Assembly (NCBI GenBank): GCA_023419515.1
Contig: JAEZXW010000060.1
Coordinates: 1-36,432 of the forward strand
From: Actinomycetes bacterium
GTDB taxonomy: Bacteria > Actinomycetota > Coriobacteriia > Coriobacteriales > JAEZXW01
DNA length: 36,432 nt
Direction of reading: 5' to 3'
How positions within the stretch are numbered: position 1 is the first letter of the stretch; each line of letters opens with the position of its first letter. The position numbers and the translations under genes are program-made. Of this stretch, positions 24,209-32,786 are shown one piece after another. Under the pieces are notes generated by a model, which was given only the letters and a program-made list of their open reading frames with translations, made no database searches and had not been told where the DNA came from.

Positions 24209-25642
24209 ATGATGAGCATTAATAACCTGTTTGCTTCAAAGCTGCGCCCGGTCAACGTTGGTCTGGATATGTTCGCTAACGATATGAACCGCCAGCAGCT
24301 CAATCCAACCATGGTTGATTGGCGTCCACCAGCTGGTGGTGATCCACGCCTGGTTGCAGCCCTTGATTTTCTTGCTGATCCAGACCGCCGCGCGCTCATC
24401 GATGCCGCCAATGAAAAGGCAGTCGAGCAGATCCTAGCTGCCAAGCCAATTCTTCGCGCTTACGGTCGTGCCATCGATGTTGTTCCCGGTATGACCCCCA
24501 AAACCATTCTGCATGCTGGCCCTCCTATTGAGTGGGAGAGGATGAGCGGTCCGATGAAGGGTGCCGTCACAGGTGCTCTGGTGTTTGAGGGCTTGGCAAA
24601 AAACATCGCTGAGGCAGAAGAGCTTGCTGCTTCAGGCGAGATAGAGTTTTCACCCTGCCACGAGCACGCCTGCGTGGGCTCGATGGCTGGCGTAACATCA
24701 CCATCGATGTACATGCACGTCGTTGAGAATGAGACGGCGGGCAATTTTGCCTACACCAACCTCTCCGAGCAGCTCTCGAAGATCTTGCGTATGGGTGCAA
24801 ACGATCAGTCGGTTATCGATCGCTTGATCTGGATGCGCGATGTCTTTGGCCCGATGCTGGCCGAGGCAATGAGTCTGAACGAGGAAGGCATCGACCTCCG
24901 TCTTATGATGGCTCAAGCGCTGCACATGGGTGATGAGTGCCACAACCGCAACGTTGCTGGTACAACCCTCTTGATCCAGGCATTGACTCCATACATTGTG
25001 GACACCTCATTTAGCACTCAGGATAAGAAGGACGTCTTTAACTTCGTCGCTTCGTCTGACTATTTCTCAGGCCCAACCTGGATGGTGACCTGCAAAGCAG
25101 CACTCGATGCCGCCGCTGGTATCGAGCATGCAAGCGTCTTGACTACCATGTGCCGCAACGGCGTTGAGTTTGGTATCCGTGTGGCATCAATGCCCGATAC
25201 TTGGTTCACCGGCCCTGCTCAGCAGGTAAAAGGCCCGATGTTTGCTGGCTACAAGCCTGAAGATTCTGGCCTTGATATCGGAGACTCCGCCATCACCGAG
25301 ACCTACGGCATCGGCGGTTTTGCCATGGCAGCTGCTCCTGCCATCGTTTCGCTGGTTGGCGGTACGGTCGCCGAAGCGATGAACTACTCAAAGAACATGA
25401 ACGCTATCACCACGCGCAACAATCCCAATGTGACCATCCCAAGCCTCAACTTTATGGGTGTTCCAAGCGGTATTGATGTTCGCAAGGTGATCGAGACTGG
25501 CACGCTGCCGCTGATCAATACTGCCATCGCTCACAAGGAGCCTGGTATCGGCATGATCGGTGCGGGCATCGTCAATCCGCCACGCGAGGCGTTTGAAAAG
25601 GCGCTGTTGGCGCTGGCTGCTAGCTTTGGTTATAAGGAGTAA
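24209..25642 (+). CDS. DUF1116 protein (YahG/YlbE/AllG-like)
   Basis: 477-residue protein of the DUF1116 family, always found next to FdrA-type proteins. Family segments seen are IEWERMSGPMKGAVTGALVF, EFSPCHEHACVGSMAGVTSP, MHVVENETAGN, MMAQALHMGDECHNRN and ITTRNNPNVTIPSLN. The His/Cys/Glu-rich CHEHACVG stretch is a plausible active-site region. The first ATG is adjacent to the fdrA stop (a second ATG follows immediately), with AAAGGG inside fdrA as ribosome binding site. It presumably forms one complex with the DUF2877 and FdrA proteins. No carbamate kinase gene, the usual partner, lies in the window. Confidence 0.9.
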   Translation: MMSINNLFASKLRPVNVGLDMFANDMNRQQLNPTMVDWRPPAGGDPRLVAALDFLADPDRRALIDAANEKAVEQILAAKPILRAYGRAIDVVPGMTPKTILHAGPPIEWERMSGPMKGAVTGALVFEGLAKNIAEAEELAASGEIEFSPCHEHACVGSMAGVTSPSMYMHVVENETAGNFAYTNLSEQLSKILRMGANDQSVIDRLIWMRDVFGPMLAEAMSLNEEGIDLRLMMAQALHMGDECHNRNVAGTTLLIQALTPYIVDTSFSTQDKKDVFNFVASSDYFSGPTWMVTCKAALDAAAGIEHASVLTTMCRNGVEFGIRVASMPDTWFTGPAQQVKGPMFAGYKPEDSGLDIGDSAITETYGIGGFAMAAAPAIVSLVGGTVAEAMNYSKNMNAITTRNNPNVTIPSLNFMGVPSGIDVRKVIETGTLPLINTAIAHKEPGIGMIGAGIVNPPREAFEKALLALAASFGYKE

Positions 25643-25644
25643 TC

Positions 25645-27240
25645 GTGAGTAAGCTTCCCCTGCCATTTTGGCGCCGCGGTGATATCGCTGCGTTTTTTGC
25701 GCTGTTCACCAATAACCTGACTAACTTTTTGACGGTCATTGCGCTCTTGACCGTCGTGGTCGGCATTCCTGGCGACCTCGTGTTTAAGCGCATTATCCCG
25801 GCCTACGGTATCGCGGTGCTCTTTACCTCGACCGTCTATGTGCTCTTGGCGATACGCCTCGCGAAAAAGACGGGACGCACCGATGTTGTTGCGCTGCCTT
25901 CAGGTCCTGCCGCACCGGCAATCTTTACTATTACGTTCTTGGTTATCCTCCCGGTCTTTCGTGAGACGAACGATCCATACTTTGCTATGGGTATCGCGTT
26001 GGTCTGGGGCTTTATTGAGAACATGATTCTCTTGGTCGGAGCATTTGTGGGCGAGGCTTTGCGCCGCGCTGTCCCGCGCACCGTGTTGCTTTCGTGCCTC
26101 GGTGGCTTGGGTCTGTTGCTTTTGGCGATGAACCCCATGCTCCAGAGCTTTGCGTTCCCAACCGTTGCATTTGTGGTGCTCGCGCTCATCTTCATCAACT
26201 GGTTTGGCCGCTCGCCACTTTTGAAGTCGTTCCCAACGGGTCTGCTCTTGCTGCTTGTGGGTACTGGCTTGGGCTGGGCGTTTGGCCTGATGAGCCCTGA
26301 GGCAATCACGAACGCACTTGCTCAGGCAGGCTTTTCGCCTCCAGGTGTTCACGTCGGCGACATCCCATCACACTTTGTGGTAGCCCTGCCTTATCTGGCA
26401 TCGGCAATTCCTTTGGCACTCGCTAATTTTGTCTTTGACATTGAGAACATTGAGAGTGCTCATACTTCGGGCGATCCATACCCAACCCGCTCGGTCGTTT
26501 TGGCCGACGCTGGCGCTGGCTTGATCGGTAACTTCCTCGGCAACCCATTCCCGGTAACGGTGTATGTTGGTCACACTGCCTATAAGGAGATGGGTGCTGG
26601 TATCGGTTACACGATGGCTAACGGTATTGCAATGTTCTTGGTGGCAATTGCTGGTCTGGGATCACTGCTTTTGGCGATTATCCCGATGGCAGCGATCGCA
26701 CCGATCCTGATCTTTATTGGTATCGTGACGGCGAACCAGGCAGTGCGTGAGACGCCGCGCCTTGAGGTGCCTGTCATCTTTGTGGCGCTCTTCCCGTGGA
26801 TTGCCAACTGGGGTCAGACGCTGGCTGGTAATGTGCTTAAGGCCGCTGGCACCAACGCGGGTGAGGTCGGCGCCCAGGCACTCAACGCTGCTGGAACCTA
26901 CTGGGATGGCCTGGTGGTTTTGGGTAACGGTGCGCCGCTCGTTTCGCTCTTGTGGGGCTGCATCGCGATCTTCTGCATCACCAAGCGTCCAATCGCTGGT
27001 ATGGTGACGGCGCTGACGGCTGCGGCACTGTCGTTCTTTGGCATCATCCACGCAGCAAAGCCTGTGTTGGGCGGCGAGACTGCCATGTCGCTGACCATTG
27101 GTTATCTGCTGATTGCTGCAATCTTTGTGGCAGCGTACTTCTACTATCGTACGCAGGGAGACAAGGCTGAAGGCGAAAAGTCTGAGGCTGAGGCTCCTGC
27201 TGAGGTGCCCGCCGAGCAGGTAGAGGTCGCCAAGGCATAA
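25645..27240 (+). CDS. NCS2-type (xanthine/uracil family) permease
   Basis: Integral membrane transporter, 531 residues, with about 12-14 hydrophobic segments. The N-terminus FFALFTNNLTNFLTVIALL, VALPSGPAAPAIFT, NFVFDIENIESAHTSGDPYP and GNPFPVTVYVGHTAYKEMGA correspond to the nucleobase-transporter core, nearest to the AzgA-like or uncharacterised NCS2 groups. The last about 25 residues are an acidic Ala/Glu-rich tail. GTG 25645 follows AAGGAG. It starts 3 bases after the DUF1116 gene and is followed by a terminator, so it belongs to the same operon and probably brings in the substrate. A ureide or purine-derived compound is likely, but the substrate is not readable from sequence. Confidence 0.85.
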   Translation: MSKLPLPFWRRGDIAAFFALFTNNLTNFLTVIALLTVVVGIPGDLVFKRIIPAYGIAVLFTSTVYVLLAIRLAKKTGRTDVVALPSGPAAPAIFTITFLVILPVFRETNDPYFAMGIALVWGFIENMILLVGAFVGEALRRAVPRTVLLSCLGGLGLLLLAMNPMLQSFAFPTVAFVVLALIFINWFGRSPLLKSFPTGLLLLLVGTGLGWAFGLMSPEAITNALAQAGFSPPGVHVGDIPSHFVVALPYLASAIPLALANFVFDIENIESAHTSGDPYPTRSVVLADAGAGLIGNFLGNPFPVTVYVGHTAYKEMGAGIGYTMANGIAMFLVAIAGLGSLLLAIIPMAAIAPILIFIGIVTANQAVRETPRLEVPVIFVALFPWIANWGQTLAGNVLKAAGTNAGEVGAQALNAAGTYWDGLVVLGNGAPLVSLLWGCIAIFCITKRPIAGMVTALTAAALSFFGIIHAAKPVLGGETAMSLTIGYLLIAAIFVAAYFYYRTQGDKAEGEKSEAEAPAEVPAEQVEVAKA

Positions 27241-27325
27241 TGGCTGAGTAGCCGCAAGCTACAGCTACGGTCCTAGGTCATAACCGCAGCTAAACGCTGT
27301 AACTGTCAAAAGATGATCTGCATGT

Positions 27326-27365
27326 AAGGGGTGTGAGCCAAGAAGGCTTGCACCCCTTCGTTTTG
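27326..27365 (+). terminator. Terminator of the ankyrin/FdrA/permease operon
   Basis: The arms 27326-27339 and 27345-27358 form a 14-bp stem (two G-U pairs) with a 5-base loop, followed by cgtttt. With the promoter at 20986 it bounds a five-gene operon of about 6.3 kb. Confidence 0.8.
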
Positions 27366-27480
27366 TGTGAGGGGATGGCACTCGTTATGCGCGGTTACCT
27401 TAAAGCGCGCTTACCACACGACTACTCTCATAAAGCGTTGCAACCTGATCGCACGCTTGTTTATCCTCCATAAATGCTCC

Positions 27481-27509
27481 TTGACTTTAGTTTCATAAAA
27501 GGTGATAGT
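27481..27509 (+). promoter_or_regulatory. Possible promoter of the transaldolase gene
   Basis: TTGACT (27481-27486) and GATAGT (27504-27509) with 17-base spacing. The -35 is good and the -10 is weak. Confidence 0.4.
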
Positions 27510-27578
27510 AAGGAGGCTATCTCGTCTGTTTAGACAAAAATCCCTATTTCAGATCATTTTTCGTTCGAGGAGAATCAC

Positions 27579-28241
27579 GTGAAATTCTTTCTTGATACCG
27601 CAAATCTTGATGAGATTCGCGAAGCTGCGTCATGGGGTGCGCTTGCTGGCGTCACCACCAACCCAAGCCTCTATGCCAAGATTGGAGGTAAGCTTGCAGA
27701 TTTCAACGATCATATGATCAAGATCTGCGAGATCGTGCAGGGTCCCGTTTCTGCTGAGGTCACTGCTGAGGATCGTGCGGGAATGATTGAGCAGGGTAAA
27801 GAGCTCGCTTCGCTCAATGAGCACATCGTGGTCAAGATCCCGATGGGTGTTGAAGGTCTCGCAGCCTGTCACGCTCTTGCTGAAGAGGGCATTCATGTCA
27901 ACATGACCCTTGTCTTTACGGTGCCACAAGCCGTTCTTGCTGCTCGCTCCGGCGCTCGTTATATCTCGCCGTTTGTTGGCCGCTTTGACGACATTTCACA
28001 AAACGGCCTGGGCGAGGTTGAGTCAATCGTTTCAGCACTGTCGTTTTATGACTTTGGTCACGAGGTCGAGGTTATTGCTGCAAGTGTTCGCAGTGGTTGG
28101 CATGTCACCAGCGCTGCGTTGATGGGCGCCGATATTGCAACCGTTCCGTTCGATGTGCTCAAGAAGTGCGTTGAGCATCCATTGACCACTCAGGGTCTTG
28201 AAAGGTTCAAGGCTGACTGGCAAAAGGTCACTCAGGCTTAA
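27579..28241 (+). CDS. tal: Transaldolase, small (TalC/FSA) type
   Basis: TIM-barrel aldolase of 220 residues in the small transaldolase/fructose-6-phosphate aldolase family, cytoplasmic, pentose phosphate pathway. It shows FLDTANL (Asp6), GVTTNPSL and VVKIPM with the Schiff-base Lys86. The two residues that separate the activities are Glu60 (VSAEVTA) and Phe132 (SPFVGRFDD). Fructose-6-phosphate aldolase of E. coli has Gln and Tyr at these places, so true transaldolase activity is favoured. GTG 27579 is preceded by CGAGGAG. It is a single gene ahead of rho, separated by 90 bases. Confidence 0.92.
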   Translation: MKFFLDTANLDEIREAASWGALAGVTTNPSLYAKIGGKLADFNDHMIKICEIVQGPVSAEVTAEDRAGMIEQGKELASLNEHIVVKIPMGVEGLAACHALAEEGIHVNMTLVFTVPQAVLAARSGARYISPFVGRFDDISQNGLGEVESIVSALSFYDFGHEVEVIAASVRSGWHVTSAALMGADIATVPFDVLKKCVEHPLTTQGLERFKADWQKVTQA

Positions 28242-28331
28242 AGATCAACTGAGCTCAAATTACACTTCAACCATCCAACACTTTTCGTGCTGCGTTCTCG
28301 CGGCTCATGATTTGGAGACATAACAAAACTT

Positions 28332-30320
28332 ATGGCTGATACATCGTCACAATCCTTGCAAGATGGTCTCGAAACACAAGCTTCACCAAGTGCAGCTGCC
28401 GAGCCCGAAGCTTCACCTAAGCCCGCGCGTAGGCGTGGTCGTCCTCGCAAGAGTGAGTCTGCCGATGCCGCTCAGGCAGTTGAGGCAAGCGCTGATGCAA
28501 CCAACACGACAACCACACGTCGCAAAAAAGCACAGGATAAGACCGAGACCACTGAGCCAGCTCTTGCGCCAGCACCACGTAAGCGTGGTCGTCCGCGCAA
28601 AAATCCGCTCTCAGAAGCTGAGCAAGCGGCACTGATCGAGGAGCAAGCTCGACTGATTGCTCAGGTTATGCAAGAAGTGAAAACGGATGAGATTCAGGCT
28701 CAAGGCAAGGCTGAAGATGGTGCCTCCAAGACTGAGTCTCAGCTTGAGGGAGAGAATGAGGCTACATCAGCCAAAGCTGCACCCAAGACGAGGACAACCA
28801 AGCGCATCTCAAAGAAGAGTGAGACCGTAGATCACAAGGCAGAGGGCGTTCGTTCAGAGGATCGTGCCGAAAAGCCCGCTCGCGCAGATCGCAAACAAGA
28901 TCGCAAAGCAGATCGTGAACAGCGTGCGGATAAAAATTCACGCAAGAATAATCGCCGCCAGCGCAGGCAGTCGCATTTTGAACCAAGTGCCCCTAAGGTT
29001 AGCCGCGAAGATTTGTTGGCGCTCAAGGTCTCTGAGCTTAAAGAAAAAGCGACTGAGCTCGACATTGATCTTAAGGAACATCGACTCAAAGCAGATCTCG
29101 TTGAGGCAATCTACAAGACGCTTGCCCAGCGCGAAGGCTTTTGTGACTGTGAGGGTATCCTCGATGTTCTCGCTGATGGATACGGTTTTTTGCGCACCAA
29201 CGGTTATCTGCCAAGCGAGGGTGACATCTACGTTAACGCGAGCATGATCAGACGCATGGGGCTTCGCAAAGGTGATAAGATCACCGGAAGCGCTCGCCCT
29301 GGCAGCGGTAACGACAAGTATCCTGCGCTGCAAAAGATCAAACAGATCAATGATATGGATCCCGATCAAATGCAGTCGCGTCCGCATTTCACCAAGCTCA
29401 CGCCTATTTATCCTAACGAGCCGCTTGTGATGGAATATGATCGCAGTGCGCTCACCGGGCGTTGCATCGACCTTGTTGCCCCAGTTGGTAAGGGTCAACG
29501 TGGTCTGATCGTGTCGCCACCTAAGGCAGGTAAGACCACTATCCTCAAAAATATCGCCCAGTCGGTTGCAGCAAACAACCCTGAGGTACATCTGATTTGC
29601 CTGCTTGTTGATGAGCGGCCCGAAGAGGTCACCGACATGGAGCGCTCAATCAAGGGTGAGGTTGTGGCTTCGACCTTTGATATGCCGTGGGATCAACACA
29701 TCGCTGTCTCGGAGCTTGTGGTTGAGCGCGCAAAGCGCCTTGTCGAGCTCGGTGAAGACGTCGTGATCCTTTTGGATTCGATTACTCGTCTGGCTCGTGC
29801 CTATAACCTTGCGCAGCCTGCTGGTGGCCGCATCCTTTCTGGTGGTGTTGATTCAACAGCGCTCTATCCGCCTAAGAAGTTTTTGGGCGCGGCGCGTAAT
29901 ATCGAAAACGGCGGTTCACTCACAATTCTTGCCTCGGCACTTGTTGACACCGGTTCTAAGATGGATGAGGTAATCTTCGAGGAGTTTAAGGGTACGGGTA
30001 ACATGGAGCTCAAGCTCGATCGCGAGCTTGCGGATCGCAGGATCTTCCCAGCAATCGATCCAATTACCAGCGGTACACGTAAGGAAGATCTGTTGCTCAA
30101 TCCAAGTCAGGCGCCGTTTATCTGGGGTATCCGTCGCTTACTTGCCAATATGAACAATACTGAGCGCGCGATGACGATGCTTATTAAGAGTCTCAAGCAA
30201 ACTGCTGATAACCAGGAGTTTTTGATGCGTTCTGCCCGTAAGGCGCAGGCTCAAGGCCAAGGCACGGGTGCGGGGACAAGCGCAAGCTCGCCATCAAAAA
30301 ATGTAGGGCTTGAGCTTTAA
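28332..30320 (+). CDS. rho: Transcription termination factor Rho with long N-terminal extension
   Basis: Hexameric RNA-dependent ATPase and helicase ending transcription. The 662-residue product has about 230 low-complexity, charged residues before the standard domains. In this part two AT-hook-like motifs occur, RRRGRPRKS (about 33-41) and KRGRPRKNP (about 84-92). The Rho_N helical domain starts near KVSELKEKATELDIDLKEHR, then the cold-shock RNA-binding domain (GILDVLADGYGFLRTNGYLP). The ATPase follows with Walker A SPPKAGKTT (about 396), Walker B VILLDSITRLARAYN (about 477) and the C-terminal GTRKEDLL. Long N-terminal inserts are common in actinomycete Rho. The start has only a weak GGAGA upstream. 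Confidence 0.97.
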   Translation: MADTSSQSLQDGLETQASPSAAAEPEASPKPARRRGRPRKSESADAAQAVEASADATNTTTTRRKKAQDKTETTEPALAPAPRKRGRPRKNPLSEAEQAALIEEQARLIAQVMQEVKTDEIQAQGKAEDGASKTESQLEGENEATSAKAAPKTRTTKRISKKSETVDHKAEGVRSEDRAEKPARADRKQDRKADREQRADKNSRKNNRRQRRQSHFEPSAPKVSREDLLALKVSELKEKATELDIDLKEHRLKADLVEAIYKTLAQREGFCDCEGILDVLADGYGFLRTNGYLPSEGDIYVNASMIRRMGLRKGDKITGSARPGSGNDKYPALQKIKQINDMDPDQMQSRPHFTKLTPIYPNEPLVMEYDRSALTGRCIDLVAPVGKGQRGLIVSPPKAGKTTILKNIAQSVAANNPEVHLICLLVDERPEEVTDMERSIKGEVVASTFDMPWDQHIAVSELVVERAKRLVELGEDVVILLDSITRLARAYNLAQPAGGRILSGGVDSTALYPPKKFLGAARNIENGGSLTILASALVDTGSKMDEVIFEEFKGTGNMELKLDRELADRRIFPAIDPITSGTRKEDLLLNPSQAPFIWGIRRLLANMNNTERAMTMLIKSLKQTADNQEFLMRSARKAQAQGQGTGAGTSASSPSKNVGLEL

Positions 30321-30374
30321 AAACAGCCAATCAAAGCACAAGCCTGTATGTGCGACTTACGGAAAGAGTTGAAA

Positions 30375-32621
30375 ATGAATCGTCGATCGAATCGTCAGTC
30401 TTTTTCGTTTAAGCATGTAGTTGTGAGCTGCTCTGTCGTAGCCACTCTTGGGCTTGGTCTTTCAGTCGTGGCTGGTCAGCCGATTACCGCGCATGCCGCT
30501 GATGAGCCTCCAGCTGCGTATACAGCCGATTCTGCTGCGTTTGGTGATGCGGGTGCTGAGCTCGCTGCTCCTGTGCAGGATAACTCGCGTTCAGTTGAAA
30601 CGCTAGCAACTCCGCGGGCAGCTCAGCCTACCAATGGCTGGTGGTTTGAGAACAACAAGTGGTATTACTATCGCAACGCCGAGCGTTTGACAGGGTGGGA
30701 GAAGGTCTCAGGCATTTGGTATTACCTCGATCCAGCCGATCGCGGTGCGGTGGTTAGCGGCACCTCAAAAAAGATCGACGGTGATTTGTATCTTTTTGCC
30801 AAAAGTGGCGCCATGTATAGCGCAGGCTGGGTTAAGCCTGATTTTGATGATGCCTGGTATTACCCAGATTCCAGTGGCAGACTCGCAACAGGTTGGAAAA
30901 AAATTAATGGCTGGTGGTATTACTTTGAGCCAAAAACTGGCAAGTCACTGGCAGGCGGTGCGTATCCCATTGAGGGTGCGACCTATCTTTTCGACCGCAA
31001 TGGCGCGATGTATCGTGGAGGCTGGGTCAAGTTCGATACGACAGGCGAGTGGTATTACGCTGAGTCAAGCGGCGCGCTGTTGATGGGCTGGCAACGCATC
31101 GGCGATTATCAGTTTTATCTTGATCCTGCTCAGCGCGGCAAGATGGCGCGAGGCGGCGTCCAGCTCATTGGCGGCAAGCCCTATGTCTTTGATAACAGCG
31201 GCGCGCTCTATCAAAACGGCTGGGCAAAGGTGAACGGTAACTGGTATTTTGCCGCATCCAATGGCGAGCTTGTACAGGGCTGGAAAACCATTGGTGGCTG
31301 GACGTATTACTTTGATCCAGCCAATAAGTTTGCAGCCGTTGCTGGTAAGGTCAAAAAGATCGACGCCAATAGCTATCAATTTGACGGCAACGGTGCGCTC
31401 TATCAAAACAAGTGGATTTGGATTCCAGAGCACAAGACCTGGCGCTATGCTGGAGGCTCAGGTGTCTTGGCATCTGGTTGGCTTAACCTCTCCGATGGCA
31501 CCTATTTTCTCGACAATCAGACTTTCTTGATGAAGCTGGGTGAGACGCAGATCGGTGCAAGCCGCTATTTCTTTGACCACAACGGTCGCCTTAAGACGGG
31601 TACGTTTAAGGCAAAGGATCGCATTTATAAGGCTGATAACCAGGGTAGGCTTGCCAATTCAAGTGAGCTCAAAGAAGGCTGGTTTGAGCTGGAAGGCAAG
31701 TGGTATTGGATTCAAAACGGCGGCAAGCTAGTCAGTGGTTACAAGACTGTCAATGGTAAGCGCTATTACCTCAAAAAGCCGGATGACTACTCGATGGCTG
31801 CCAATGAATGGGTGTATCAGTCTGATGGCACAAGACTTTGGGCTGATAGCTCGGGCGAGCTCATGTCATCAACGCCGGTCTATGTGAACAACAGCTACTA
31901 CGGCTCATTTGAAACGGCGGTCAACCGTCAGATCCAGAAGCGCGCTGGCACTGATGCCGCGGCAGTCAGGCGTTTTATGGATCCACGTAACTTTAAGCCA
32001 AATACCCCGGCGTACTTTCAGTTCATGCGCCTTGATAAGCCGATGGGTTTGAGTGCTACTCAGATCAATCAGATGCTGAAGGGTAAGGGTGCACTTGAGG
32101 GTCAGGGTGCCGCCTTTAAGCGTGCAGCTGAGGTTAATGGTTTGAACGAGGTGTATCTCGTGGCTCATGCGCTTCATGAGACAGGTAATGGTAGGTCAAA
32201 CCTTGCAAATAACGCCTATTGGAATACCGAGACCCAAACAGCAGAGATAACGCCAAGCGCATCGAGCGCGCACGTTTATAACTTCTTTGGAATTGGCGCC
32301 TATGACTCAGCGGCATTTTACGGTGGTACTAAGCACGCCTACACCAATGGCTGGACGACCAAAGAAAAGGCAATCATCGGTGGTGGTCAGTTTGTAAAGA
32401 AGGGCTACATTGCTGCTGGCGGTGTCAGGATGAGCGGTCAAAACACCCTCTATAAGATGCTCTTTCACCCTGAAGCACATGCGCTTAATCCCGCTAATAT
32501 CTGGCATCAGTATGCAACCGATCCAGGTTGGGCGTACAAGCAGGCAGTGATCATGAGTAAACTTCTGGCTGAGGTTGACGGTTATTCTTTAACGGTAGAT
32601 GTGCCGAGCTACACATACTAG
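30375..32621 (+). CDS. Secreted GW-repeat cell-wall hydrolase (endo-beta-N-acetylglucosaminidase)
   Basis: Extracellular peptidoglycan hydrolase, 748 residues. A signal peptide with cleavage after AHA precedes about 450 residues of cell wall or glucan/choline-binding repeats. These are of the GWxxxxxxWYYxxxxG type (for example GWEKVSGIWYYLDPA, GWKKINGWWYYFEP, GWKTIGGWTYYFDPA), about 15 or more units. The C-terminal 200 residues are a glucosaminidase domain with YLVAHALHETGNGRS (catalytic Glu602) and YNFFGIGAYDSA, as in LytD/AcmA-type autolysins. ATG 30375 is preceded by GGAAAGAG; the upstream ATG 30348 is less likely. It probably acts in cell separation or wall turnover. The repeats do not tell whether the ligand is choline, teichoic acid or glucan. 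Confidence 0.9.
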   Translation: MNRRSNRQSFSFKHVVVSCSVVATLGLGLSVVAGQPITAHAADEPPAAYTADSAAFGDAGAELAAPVQDNSRSVETLATPRAAQPTNGWWFENNKWYYYRNAERLTGWEKVSGIWYYLDPADRGAVVSGTSKKIDGDLYLFAKSGAMYSAGWVKPDFDDAWYYPDSSGRLATGWKKINGWWYYFEPKTGKSLAGGAYPIEGATYLFDRNGAMYRGGWVKFDTTGEWYYAESSGALLMGWQRIGDYQFYLDPAQRGKMARGGVQLIGGKPYVFDNSGALYQNGWAKVNGNWYFAASNGELVQGWKTIGGWTYYFDPANKFAAVAGKVKKIDANSYQFDGNGALYQNKWIWIPEHKTWRYAGGSGVLASGWLNLSDGTYFLDNQTFLMKLGETQIGASRYFFDHNGRLKTGTFKAKDRIYKADNQGRLANSSELKEGWFELEGKWYWIQNGGKLVSGYKTVNGKRYYLKKPDDYSMAANEWVYQSDGTRLWADSSGELMSSTPVYVNNSYYGSFETAVNRQIQKRAGTDAAAVRRFMDPRNFKPNTPAYFQFMRLDKPMGLSATQINQMLKGKGALEGQGAAFKRAAEVNGLNEVYLVAHALHETGNGRSNLANNAYWNTETQTAEITPSASSAHVYNFFGIGAYDSAAFYGGTKHAYTNGWTTKEKAIIGGGQFVKKGYIAAGGVRMSGQNTLYKMLFHPEAHALNPANIWHQYATDPGWAYKQAVIMSKLLAEVDGYSLTVDVPSYTY

Positions 32622-32675
32622 CGATATGGCGTAAGGCTCCTGACAGAGAGCAGCAAGTAAGCTGATGAGCAAATG

Positions 32676-32706
32676 GCGTCTTGGCAAACAAGGCGCTTTT
32701 TGTTTG
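32676..32706 (+). terminator. Terminator after the autolysin gene
   Basis: gcgtctt (32676-32682) pairs with aaggcgc (32690-32696) with one G-U pair, followed by five T. Confidence 0.65.
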
Positions 32707-32739
32707 TCATATTGTTGTGTACACCTGCGCTTTTCACGT

Positions 32740-32745
32740 TATAAT
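32740..32745 (+). promoter_or_regulatory. Perfect -10 box (TATAAT) for the downstream membrane protein gene
   Basis: TATAAT lies 42 bases before the ATG at 32787. Upstream TTGTGT (32715-32720) is 19 bases away, a slightly long spacer. Confidence 0.5.
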
Positions 32746-32786
32746 GCATGCTATATACAGGCAGAGGAAAAGCTGGGGCGAAAGCT

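Larger units (their letters stand above)
27241..27578. other. Intergenic region between permease and transaldolase genes
   Basis: No gene seen. It contains a small hairpin (gtagc/gctac) just after the permease stop, the terminator at 27326-27365, and a promoter-like pair at 27481-27509 before the transaldolase gene. Confidence 0.5.
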
